Assembly (NCBI GenBank): GCA_040437565.1
Contig: JBDOQK010000007.1
Span: 496,001 to 560,000 of the forward strand
Length of the DNA stretch: 64,000 bases
Source of the DNA: Albugo candida
Taxonomy: Eukaryota > Oomycota > Peronosporomycetes > Albuginales
Direction: 5' to 3'
Positions 31,170-42,300 of this stretch are shown in pieces (the stretch's first letter is position 1; the number at the start of each line of letters is the position of its first letter). The position numbers and the translations under genes were made by a program. The notes beneath the pieces are model-generated. The model was not told the origin of the DNA, did no database searches, and saw nothing but the letters and a program-made list of their open reading frames with translations.

Positions 31170-33676
31170 ATGAAGCCGGAACATTCAGTATATAGCAGCG
31201 CGGCCGAAATTTCTCATTACGGTCTAATTGCATTCGCAAGTGTGGTTTTCGATATTAATTCTGGACAGATTCTGGAATATTTGTATCCACCAAATGCGCC
31301 GTATATTTTTGACGAAGCAAAAAAAAGCCTAGCTCAGCTTGCTCTTCCACATGATAACACACAGAAAGAAGGTGATTCACAGTTTATCATTCGTTTTCGT
31401 GCAGATACAGTGGATCACAGCGAGAAGTGAGCGAGCTTTGATGGCAGTTTCCTTTAAGGCTGTAGCTTACAGTCGTTTCTAGACAATTACCGGAGCCACA
31501 ATTTTTACTTGGGTTCGTTCTTTTTCGTCGTCGTCGTGATCAGAAGAAACTACGAGGATATACACAACGTTCCTTTGTCATTATTGCAAACAAGCCCTAC
31601 CTGGATTTATATCAGCGTATTCAGCAAGTTGTCGGCCCTACTTTTTTTCAATGCGGCCCAAGAGCCTTCGTATCGCCTTATCATGAAATAATGAAATGGT
31701 ATGTCTCTGTGTCGCGCGTAGCTATGCATGATATTTGATTATTACACAGGGACAAGCCTTTGCTTAATCGGGCCACTCTTTTTACCTTGACATCGACGAA
31801 ATTTTCCTGTGTGATACCGAGGATTTATGATTACCTTTCTACAGGTCCAGTACAAGAAAATATTCACAATCACTCCAACACGAGCGCACATATTCTATCC
31901 GACGATGAGGAGGGTCAATGGGTCTTAATCGATAGCACTGGTGAAGAAGATACGTCTGTGTTGCTACAAAAGAACGATAGTATGCTGTTGGAAGAGCTTG
32001 AAAGGATAGAGAAAGACTTTGAGGGTACGGATAGCGATCTTTCTCCAACTGATTTTCTCGTCATCGACGAAAGCCCATGCTCTTCATCTCCCTCGCTTTC
32101 GGATCTTATGATTATGAGAGGCTCCCAAGAATACACAGATTTTGAGGTTGCATCCCGAGAAGATCTGGAGGAAAGAAGCTGAAGGGTTGCATTCCAGGTC
32201 ATAGGGCTGTTTTCGAGTTTTCGAGGCTGCGAGCAACAGCTCTGGCTTTTGTGGCAATTTGCCATCACTGGTCAGAGGTTGCTCATTCTAGCACCGCATG
32301 CTCGGAAGGCTAGTCACGCTACGTTGGCTTTCACAAGGTAAGTCAAGATGTGGGAGTCGCGGTTGTGTGACCTTGCTTTATTGCGCAGTCTGATAGCGCC
32401 AGTACAGTTCCAAGAAGACTTCCGACCATTATACTCTATATATGAGGCTGATTTTGAGGTGATTATTGACAACCATTAATCTCACTTTTATATGATCGTA
32501 TTCTTCATAGAGAGCAGCACAACAGAACAGCAATACTGATCCTCGTCGCACTCGGTCTCCAAGCGTAGTTGGTACCACAAGTCCGTTTTTTATCAAGGTA
32601 CGGTCTCCAATTATTCCGTAAGTAGCTGATTAGCTAATTCCTTGACATTTGTAGGCTTTCAAGGACTGGCCTGCTGCTCTGATATTTCCTACGTCCGAGC
32701 CTTCATCCATCGGTAAAGTATCTTGTACACCCTACTTTTTAGCGCTTAACCATCGTACTTGTATTGTCTGTAGGTTCTGCAGTATCGGTACGATTAAAAG
32801 CTCATACGCACCTCGATGATCTCCAAGAGGCTGATGAAATCACGGTTCCGTCTCGTTTTGATGCTTATCTGGCTCAACTAGTGTGCTGACTTGTGCTGAG
32901 TTGATCCCAAGCTCGTACGACGATGCTCTCGTCTAGTGCTTCCAGATACATCAATACTTCGACAGTTAGTACGACCTTCGAAATCAATATTCTCGCAGCA
33001 TTTTTACACCCCGCAGGATTCGGATGAAATCATCAACAACGCCATACTTCGCAAGGTAATGCATGTCATATTGGGGGATTTGTATCGCTCAATTATGTCA
33101 ACTTTTGTGCAGCACTTTCGCCAATTAACGGAGAATTTCTTGCGTCCCTTTGAGCAGTACTTTGGTATCTGGAAGGCGAAACGAGTCACATCTGTCTGCT
33201 TGTATCAGAATATTGAAGATTGTATGAAGCCTTTCGACAAGGCGGTAGACTGACAAGATTCTGATGGTGGTGAATTTTTAATTTTTTTCCCTATATAGAG
33301 TTTCATCCAGACAATTGATCCACTGACATTGCCGACGTGCATTCGTCGAAATAAATGGAAGCAGCTGTATTCACAATTTATCGACTCTCCTCACTTTCAA
33401 CCGTGGTTTACATACCGTCGCCAACTCTGTATCCGTCACTTTGATTCAATCATGCGTGCTCTCCGTGGTAAAATTGACCAGGAAGCTTTGACTCGAACTC
33501 CATGCGGCAAGCATCAAGACCTAAAATCCTGTGCGGAACTGTACAGTGAAATACAAGAAGCATTGGGTAAAGAAGAATCTCGCCAGGAGCGCGATGAAGA
33601 GCAGTTAGCTACTATTCAGAATCACTTGCAAATCATCGGTGATCAATTGGATTATCTGAAGGATAATAAACTGTAG
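31170..33676 (+). CDS. DENND6-like DENN-domain protein (about ten exons, one join unresolved)
   Basis: Exons placed at 31170-31426, 31483-31698, 31750-32146, 32198-32337, 32389-32458, 32511-32597, 32655-32712, 32774 to about 32880, about 32930-33055, 33113-33244 and 33299-33676. Conserved DENN features are FDINSGQILEYLYPP, QKKLRGYTQRSFVIIANKPY, QLWLLWQFAITGQRLLI, QEDFRPLYSI, TTSPFFIK and LRKHFRQLTENFLRPFEQYF. The C-terminal WKQLYSQFIDSPHFQPWFTY is typical of DENND6/FAM116. These proteins are Rab exchange factors; human DENND6A acts on Rab14 in endosomal recycling. Between exons 8 and 9 (32880-32940) I found no splice pair that keeps both frames. A 51-nt intron at 32147-32197 removes an in-frame TGA. 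Confidence 0.82.
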
Positions 33677-34383
33677 TGAGAAGTGTATGTGATGAATTGT
33701 AAGCCAATGATAATCCATTATATCTCAATTCCGCGAATGATATCTCACTAATCTGACTGGTGAAAAGAATAATGNNNNNNNNNNNNNNNNNNNNNNNNNN
33801 NNNNNNNNNNNNNNNNNNNNNNNNNNNNNNNNNNNNNNNNNNNNNNNNNNNNNNNNNNNNNNNNNNNNNNNNNNTATCTCACTAATCTGACTGGTGAAAA
33901 GAATAATGTCAGCGAAAAACTGGAAGAGCGTTCAATCTATGGCAGTAAGTATCGCCAAGCCGGTAGTCCACTGGGGATTCATCCCGCTAATTATCTACAT
34001 TGGAATGCGTCAAGATCCAACCCTCACGTACGAATAAACCCTCTCCATACTTTTGATAAATGCGTTATAAATGTTGTGTAGATTATGGCAAGTTATTTGT
34101 CCACTTGCAACTCGTAATGATCCTCCAGCACAACTACAGTGATTGTATAAGAATATATTTGATAATTTACGTCAATTACATTCGACATTGTAAAAGAGTG
34201 GCTAGTGTCTGATCACTTGATGGATGGCTATTTGCCGCACAAAGTCTTCATTCACTATATTAGATTCTCCACTGTCGGCACGTCGATTCTATATAGGAAT
34301 CGGTCAATGACTATCTTGAGATTCGTGGTGCATAGATGCGTTTGGTAGAGAAATGCAGCAACACTCTTGTCGACTAATAGCAA
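33677..34383. other. Intergenic, includes an assembly gap; nothing recognised
   Basis: Lies between the convergent 3' ends of the DENND6-like and WRAP73-like genes. Contains the gap at 33775-33874. Confidence 0.6.
33775..33874. other. Assembly gap (100 N) with identical 34-bp overlap
   Basis: Bases 33741-33774 equal 33875-33908, so the contigs overlap by 34 bp. Confidence 0.95.
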
Positions 34384-36283
34384 TTAAGGACGAATTCTTG
34401 GGGTTCCACCGTAATCCGAGCGCTCTAAAATTGTCTGTTTGTAGAGATCATGTGAGATGATTCGATTTGAAGACAATGTAGCGGACTGACCAAAGGGAAT
34501 GTCGATCCAAGAAATAGCGCTATCCGCAGACCATAAGTAGACGCGACGTCCACCAGTCACAATTGCAAGTGTTGTAAGTTCAGTATGCCATTGAAATGAT
34601 CTGACAGGCTGCAGCAAAGCTAGGCAAAAGATGAGCCTGTGCATTGGTAAATTGTGAATTTCTTACTCAACACTATGGCAAGGGTTACGTCCGGCACATT
34701 CCATATCCAAATGTTATGTGGCATGAGCTCGCTTTTTGTTGCAATATATCGAGAGTCAGCACTCCAAATGGCACGCTGAATTCCCATGAGAGGGATCTCA
34801 ATGCTAAAATCACGTTCGTTAAACATCATTGTTGTATGCGAAAGAGGAACGCACGCGGGATCGGACGCGACGACCATAACCGAAAAAGGTGGTTTTCTGG
34901 TAACAAAACATATATCTGGTTGCCGGCCAGTCATGTTACTATCACGAATTGCTTGTGCGGCACTTGATGCCGCAAGCATAGCTGCTGTTGATAGAAGCGT
35001 CGTTGAATGTTCCGTTTTTCCTGTCGACTTTGTGATCGTGACACGTCGACCCTGTGGACGATCTAAAACCTTTTGGTGCATGTATTGTTCTTCAAACTCA
35101 ACGGCGTGCTTTGTGCATCGATTGAGTTGTGTTGCAATCACATCATGAGCGATATCCGCAACAGGCTGCCAAGTCAGGGAATTGAGGATGCGCAGATGGT
35201 CATCATAGCTACCCAGAGCAATAAAGTCACCACCAGGTGACCATGACATCGTGCGTAACCCCAATGCATCTTTGTAGGCCTCATATTTTGATAGTAATGT
35301 ACCCTCAGCTGTGTAGAACAAAACTCGATATTCAAGTGTGTTGTCAGCGATCGCTATAGCACTGCACCATTTCAACGATTTAGAAAGCGGTATCGGATTA
35401 CCGATCTCATGCATTTGTGTACCAATTGTCTGGAGCCCAATTCACTTGCACACAATCGTAGCTCTCCAGTGCAAAGTGTGAATGCAGTTCCCACTTTTCG
35501 CTATCGTATATCCCCAAGTAGTCCTGATAGGAATACACCACATATGTGACATCATAAAGCCATGCTGTGAACAAGCTTACCTTGCAGTGCGATCGCTCAA
35601 TGACCGCAAGCAATTTCCCATCTGGACTCGACGCAAAGCCGTCACTGGCAGATAATTTGGGATGGCGAATCACTTTTTTTGACCTGTCTCGAAGAGACCA
35701 CAAAGTCGCGTATAATTGAAAGTCCGACACTGTGAGAACATGAATTGAATCGGGAAGCCAAATGAAGGATGTCTGGCATCGATGTTAGACAGCGAATGAT
35801 ACATCTGATGCAGCAATTATCCCACCAGACCCGCGATGCCTTCACTAATTTTGCATGTCCAGGAGGGATCCTTTATTGACCATAACTACAGTGCATCCAC
35901 ATAATCAGTATTGCAAACGGGGATGGAGTTGAAAGCCACGTAAGAACCTGTAAGATTCCGCGTTTAAACGATGCTGCAGCTATCAGTACAGAGTTTGTAG
36001 ACCACGCGATAGACTAAATTCGGTTTATCCTATGAGTAAGACGTAAATGATAGCTTAGTTTTACCTGAATGACGTCATTAGCTGTGTATTGTTGGATTAT
36101 TTGCAAAGTTTGTTCGTCACGAACACACAAGCAGTTCTCTGACGCAATTGCAACGTAGCTACCGCAAAAAGACCATTGTACTAAAGCACGATCTACTTTT
36201 ATCGTGGCTGATATCTCTAGTTTTTCCATATCTAATCCATTTTTAAGAACGGAACACTGTTGACTTGCATTGGACCCATCCAT
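34384..36283 (-). CDS. WRAP73/WDR8-like WD-repeat protein (seven exons)
   Basis: Exons: 36283-36065, 36013-35948, 35870-35826, 35772-35581, 35523-35423, 35361-34667 and 34619-34384. All joins are phase-consistent and introns are 47-77 nt; about 517 aa. WRAP73 hallmarks read in order across exons. They are QWSFCGSYVAIASENCLCVRD, DPSWTCKISEGIAGL, FASSPDGKLLAVIER, VNWAPDN joined to CAIAIADNTLEYRVLFYTAEG, YKDALGLRTMSWSPGGDFIA and HNIWIWNV. WRAP73 works at centrosomes and spindle poles with SSX2IP (Msd1-Wdr8-Pkl1 in fission yeast), helping anchor microtubule minus ends. Starting at the first ATG of the frame (36283) is my choice; a second ATG at 36238 is equally possible. Divergent from the eRF3 gene. 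Confidence 0.85.
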
Positions 36284-36503
36284 TCCGTAGCATTGACTTG
36301 AGAGCAATGATTGAGTTGATTGATGATGGGATTGGTCATTTCTCTGCTTGCACGCCTATTATCGTTCAATCCGATAGCAGTTCTTCAACGCTCTAGTGTC
36401 CTCGAATCTGCTCCACAGCCTGATGAGTCAACAGAACAGCGGCAAGTTTGCGCCTCTTTTTGAATTACTCTGCTGTCACATGATTATCATTGTACTCTTA
36501 CAG

Positions 36504-38282
36504 ATAAAAAATCACTCAATCCCTCCGCCAGGGCGTTCCATTTCAATCCGAACGCAACAACATTTGCGCCTCCACCACCTCCACCACCTCCGGCGACATC
36601 GGATCCAATGGTGGAAAAGCCTATTTTTGTGAACCCGCCAATGCCCCCACCGAAAAAGAGTGCTCCCGTGATCACGTTGGGAGAAACTCCAGCAACGGTG
36701 GCGGCGAAAGCTGCACCGAGTACAATTGAGGCTTCAGCAGACGACAGTGATGATGTTCAAGAGGAGGAAATCACCAAGAAGATTGAAACAATTGAGTTGA
36801 AGGATGTTCAAGAAAAAGAAGATAAGGGAGAAGAAGCTCATGAAGACTCGCAACAAGAAGAAGCTTCTCACGTGAAAGAGACAGATTTTGTGGAAGAAGA
36901 AGACATTGGCGATGAAGATCCAAGAGAACATTTGAATGTGGTACTGATTGGCCATGTTGATGCGGGAAAGTCGACTTTATCCGGTAACATTCTGTACTTG
37001 ATGGGCATGGTGGATAAACGGACCATTGAGCGGTATGAGAAGGAAGCAAAGGCTCGAAGTCGAGAAAGTTGGTTTTTGTCATTTATTATGGATACCGGAG
37101 AGGAAGAACGTGAGAAGGGAAAGACAATCGAAGTCGGCCGAGCCCATTTCGAGACAGAAAATCGACGTTATACGATTTTGGATGCACCCGGGCACAAAAC
37201 ATACGTTCCTAATATGATTCAGGGTGCTTCACAAGCAGATATCGGCATCTTGGTCATATCCGCTAGAAAGGGAGAATTCGAAACTGGTTTTGAACGAGGA
37301 GGTCAAACACGTGAGCATGCGTTGTTAGCCAAGACCCTAGGAATCAACAAATTAGTGGTCGTGATCAACAAGATGGATGAAGCAGAGTGGGCTCAAGAAC
37401 GATTCGATGAATGTGTCACGAAACTTCGACCATTTTTACGTTCATGCGGCTTTGCAGTCAAGCGAGATCTCAGTTTCATTCCTCTATCAGGTCTCCTCGG
37501 TCACAATGTCAAAATCCGAGTCGAGAAAGAGATGGCTCCATGGTATGAAGGTGATTCATTAATCGCTCATCTCGATACAATGCACATTATTGGTAGAGAT
37601 GCGCTTGCTCCATTACGTGTGCCAATCTTAGATCGATATCAAGAACGCGGGACCGTAGCAATGGGCAAAGTCGAAAGTGGCATTTTGAAGTCAGGTCACA
37701 AAATCCTATTGATGCCGACACACACGACCGTCGTTGTGAATCAAGTCTACATCAACGATCAACCTATTCGAACAGCAAAACCTGGCGAAAATGTGACATT
37801 ACGTCTGTCATGCGGACTTGATGATATTCACAAAGGCTTCGTCTTATGTGATCACGACACCAAAGAAGAGGGACCTAAAGCTATCGTCTCATTTGTTGCA
37901 CAAGTCGCACTGGTGGATACTCTGGAACATCGACCGCTCTTGACAGCGGGGTATAAGTGTGTTCTGCACATCCATACCATTACACAGGAATGTTGCGTCG
38001 TGAAGCTGTTACGGCCTATCGATCCAAAAACAGGCAAGCCATGCAAAAAATCAGTCCCATTCATTCGTCAAGGCCAAAGCGTTATCTGTCGAATCGAAGT
38101 GGAACAGAGCATATGCATCGAGACGTACGAACGCATGCCACAGCTTGGACGTTTGACCCTTCGTGACGAAGGTACGTCAATCAGCAAATTGTATTACGAT
38201 GTACTGATACATTTTGAATACTTTTACAGGAAAAACCATTGCGATTGGTAAAGTGCTGACACTGGGTGAGAAGAAACCTTAG
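36504..38282 (+). CDS. eRF3: Translation termination factor eRF3 (SUP35/GSPT1), first exon unresolved
   Basis: The main exon runs from an acceptor at 36503 to 38171. A 58-nt intron follows, then the last exon 38230-38282, which completes GKTIAIGKVLTLGEKKP. The GTPase motifs are intact: GHVDAGKST (G1), DAPGH (G3), NKMD (G4) and SGLLG (G5). Domains 2 and 3 follow with the conserved C-terminal strand QLGRLTLRDEG. The N-terminus carries two overlapping PAM2-like sequences (LNPSARAF and FNPNATTFAP) and a proline run, then an acidic linker. eRF3 drives GTP-dependent peptide release with eRF1; PAM2 motifs bind poly(A)-binding protein. A short ATG exon at 36423 is the likely start, but its phase does not close with the acceptor, so the first residues are uncertain. 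Confidence 0.9.
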
Positions 38283-38360
38283 AATGGTGCAACTAAGTTT
38301 TGTACCACTTATAACCCAAAGGACTAAATCATCGCTCATTTTGTTGTCGTCCACTCATAA

Positions 38361-39281
38361 ATGCCGTTTAGTAGCGTATCAAAGCAAATTTGCATCAAAT
38401 TAGATGATTTACTAGCGCAATTGGAAGAGGACCAAGGAGCACTGCGTCTTGACATACTTCGTGATCTTGCGTATCATTCCTATGTGAATTATGTGACTGA
38501 GAAAATGAAAAGTCGACTGCGGACGCATTGTATGACAGAAGATCTGATAAAGACGTCACTTGCGCCTCTCTTTACACATTTGCATATTGAGCAGTACGAA
38601 TGCAATTACGACGACAAACGGAACTGTCATATGAGTGCGGAAATACTTTTTGATTTCAAGTCGCTCGCGCGTGAAGCCAAAAAGCGTAAACTAAACCATC
38701 AGAATGAATGCTATGTGGCGAAACTAAGTTTTCGGTACTCTAGAAGAAAAGTCATAGAGGAATGCGCTAACGCTCAAAGCGGTGAAACGTTACTAAGTTT
38801 TGATGTCACTGCATGCCTACCCAATGTAATGAACTCGGGTAAGCAGCAAATCTTGCACTTTCAACTCGTTTCATCGAAAGAGTACCCCGAAAGCTTTTAC
38901 CAAATGCCGAATGAGGTGATTTCGTGCAACGATAAAAGCAGTGTCGATACAGACGATGAAGAACAGACGTGTGAGGATACATTGTGTCCGGAAGAAGAGC
39001 TGGAACGTGATGATTTAGATGAGCGTGTTGTCGCATTCGAGCTCAATACCTCCTTCTTGAAGCATCTTGTATCTTGGAATGCTGCCTGCTTGAAAAGCAA
39101 GAGCACAGAAGAAGAATTAGACGAGAGAGATCGAATTGCAGACGTCCTTCAGTTTCTACTCGTGCTTCCGCTGTATGAGGATGAATGGATCATAGACGAA
39201 CGCATTATGGATCTTATCGAGGAGATCGAAGACACATCAGATAGTGAATACGACGCTGAGGATGACACCGAGCACACATAA
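38361..39281 (+). CDS. Hypothetical acidic protein
   Basis: Open frame of 306 codons from an ATG. The N-terminal half is mixed and helical (DDLLAQLEEDQGALRLDILR), with several cysteines in the middle. The C-terminal 110 residues are strongly acidic (DTDDEEQTCEDTLCPEEELE, ending DSEYDAEDDTEH). I recognise no family. It ends 36 bp before the open frame of the EF-hand/FN3 gene on the same strand. The two could belong to one transcript, but no splice pair joining them was convincing. Confidence 0.6.
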   Translation: MPFSSVSKQICIKLDDLLAQLEEDQGALRLDILRDLAYHSYVNYVTEKMKSRLRTHCMTEDLIKTSLAPLFTHLHIEQYECNYDDKRNCHMSAEILFDFKSLAREAKKRKLNHQNECYVAKLSFRYSRRKVIEECANAQSGETLLSFDVTACLPNVMNSGKQQILHFQLVSSKEYPESFYQMPNEVISCNDKSSVDTDDEEQTCEDTLCPEEELERDDLDERVVAFELNTSFLKHLVSWNAACLKSKSTEEELDERDRIADVLQFLLVLPLYEDEWIIDERIMDLIEEIEDTSDSEYDAEDDTEHT

Positions 39282-39317
39282 ACAAAGCAGTAATACAAGA
39301 AAACATTACGCATTTTC

Positions 39318-42300
39318 GTGTCCGTTTCAAACCGTTACGGTTCACTACCTGGGCAATCAATTAGCTTTGGAATGGCTATCACCGACATGAAGAACGGTAG
39401 AGTACGTATTGAAGCATTTCACGTCTCAGTGCTCCATGAAGCCGATGATCTTCATGATACTGAAGATGATAATGACGACTGGGAAGTTATGCCTGCGGCA
39501 TCTCATACGATGAAGCAGGGCAAAACTATTGACAAACCGTTTAGGTCACGCGCAGCTTCACAGAAAGCAGAACAAGGTAGTCGAGATAGAGACAATAATC
39601 GGAGATACAAAGGACCAAAATTTGATATTTGGGTCGCCAGAAAAGATAAGTACGAAAAAATCGTTTGGGCTCTATCGCAGCTCAATGTGGATCGAGCGAG
39701 TGATGAGGACAAGTGGTTCAATGTTGCTGTCTCTCTGGCAGCAACTGACCTGCTGCTCAAAATTGGTCGTGACCCGGATTTGTGCGATTGCCCGGGCATC
39801 TGCCACACACAAGAACACGCAATCACAAAGCAGCAGACACGTTGCCAGTGTCCGGCGAGAAAATGCTCACTTTGTAGTCGTTGTGTTGGTACAAAACAAG
39901 GTCAGATTACTGATAAAATGAAGATTGTATTACAACCATATCGCAAATCGTCAGCATCACAATCTCTTTTGTCCGTTGCCGAAGAAATTGTTCGCAAGGG
40001 TGAAGGCTCATCAATGATTCTCTCAGAAGCCAATAGCGGTGAGACCAGCCTTCTTATGATAACAGCATCCGCTTTTCAGATGGCTTCGCGACTACTCCGA
40101 CAATGCAGCATCCTGACGAATGCTTCAGGAAACAGTATACAACGTCCTTGTTCTTGCTCACTTCGGTCTTTAGGCGAAGTATGGATGAAGTGGACTGCTC
40201 GCTATCATACCTTTTCGCGTGTTACTTTGACCGAGGAAGAGGCCGCAAAGTTCTCGTCTGGAACACGTCAGATGATGGATTATGATGAAGAGTCAAAATC
40301 TCTCTGCATGACCTTCAAATGGCATCAAGCTGCCAAGCCACAGAAAGGTGACACTGCCAAAATTGCTGCACGCAGGGCCTTGACTGCTGACCAAAAGAAG
40401 CAAAATGCTGTAGGTCAATCCTCGTCATGTTTTCTACCAACTTGGACTCATTGGAGCTAAATGTATTTGTAGTTTTTCACATCACTTTGTCGAAAAGCTT
40501 GGCACAAAGCACAAGCTAAAGTGACCGCAATTCTCGCCAAAAAGATGGCTGCAGTAATCGACCTTCCAAATGATTCGATACAGAGAATGGAAGCTCAAAC
40601 ACTGACATCTCTTGGAATAAGAAGGATGGCAAAGTGGATTGAAGATGATCAAGAAATCATGATGGAAAAGGAGAGAGAAGAATCTCGAGAAAAAACAGAA
40701 GGTGGCATTGTGGCACACAACGCGTGGGTGCGGAGAAAAGAGCGTTTACGCGTTCAGCTTCCTTCCCCGCAGTCGAGGGACGTAATTGAAAAACCGTCTC
40801 GATTTGACTTCTCACTGAACAAACACGTATTGCGATCAAAATCAAAGCATACGATCGCGTCCTCCACAGTCGAATTGATGCAAAGAAGCGGTTTTAGATA
40901 CATACATGCAATGAATGAAGGCTTTCAAGGACGTGGTGGCGATCTTGAGCGATGTAAAGAAGTCCTCTTGAAAAAAGGCCACATTTTGAAGGCAAACTTC
41001 ACAAACACCGCAAGCGAAAATGATGAAGATAATCCGTACTCGCAGGATCGGTACTACTTTGAGAAACAAAACAATTTTGTTGTCAGAAAGCAACGTGAAA
41101 TCACCCAACGTCGTGAAGACCAAAGAAAGCAGCAATACGCTGCTTGGATTGCTCATAAAGCTATGAAAGAAAAAGCCCTCAATTATCTATCACATATTCC
41201 ACATCCTCTCAGTTCGAGTGAAGAAAGTAGAGAGAGAATTACTCGATGTCATAGCGTCGGAGATGACTCGAAGGAATCAAAGGATGATGATGGCTACGAG
41301 AATGACTATGAGGATTCGGAGACCAAGAAAGAAGGCCTGGATTTTGACGAATTTCAAAATGCTTCAAGTTTCGTGAAATGGATGCAAGTAGGAAAAGCAC
41401 TGAAAGCAGTGGATCGAGGGCTCTTTGATGCCTGGGTACAATGGAGTGCGTCGTACACATCTTTGTCAAAATGTCGCATGTACTGGCAGAGTTTTGATCC
41501 GATTGCTTGTGACATTCACTGCACATCGTCGGCGATTCGAGACATATTTTTGAAGCTTTTACATCGCCAAAATGTCAATTACCGCGCAGCATTTTTACGT
41601 CATTGCGAGAAAAAGCACAAAATTCTACTGGCTCAAGACAGCGACATCGTGGCACAGGATATGACCGATCAAGAGAAAATGGATACATTCGAAACACTTA
41701 GTTTGAAAGAGTTTTCACGTCTTCTTGTTCACGACTTGGGTATTGTATTGCATCAGGAAGAGCTGCAGCGATTAGTTGAATATTTTGACGTAAATGGCGA
41801 TCAAATGGTAAGCATGAAAGAATTTTTGGATGTCATTGGTGATGAGCGAAGCGTTCAATGTCATGGTGACACGGACATGCTACTCGAACGTGTTTGTATG
41901 TGGGAAACTGTCTGTCATGAATGTGGAATGCTGAATGCTTACAAGATCGTACAAAGTCTTCCAACCTCAACACCTCAAAAACATCGGATGCGAGCCGAAG
42001 CACCGGTTCATCTTTCACGCAGGAAAGGATTCCGACCACGCTTTCAATGTTCTGTCGAATGCGACTTGCGTCAAGTCAGAGTGGTGGCCCCCAAGAAATG
42101 CACATTTGCAAGCTGGAATGATCAGCATAGCATCCCATTTCTCAACAGACTGAAAGAATGGTCATCCGATACACGAGAGAAACACTTATTGAAGCAAATC
42201 ATCACAAATGGATCCCCTCCAGACGCTCCTACTTTAACTCGTACGGATAACGATCTTATCGTTCCGACAACAACGTTATTCTTGCAGTGGGAATCTCCAG

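Noticed and set aside
32180-32182. In-frame TGA in the DENND6-like gene as selenocysteine or nonsense mutation
   Set aside because: A 51-nt GT-AG interval of normal intron size contains it and splicing keeps the frame.
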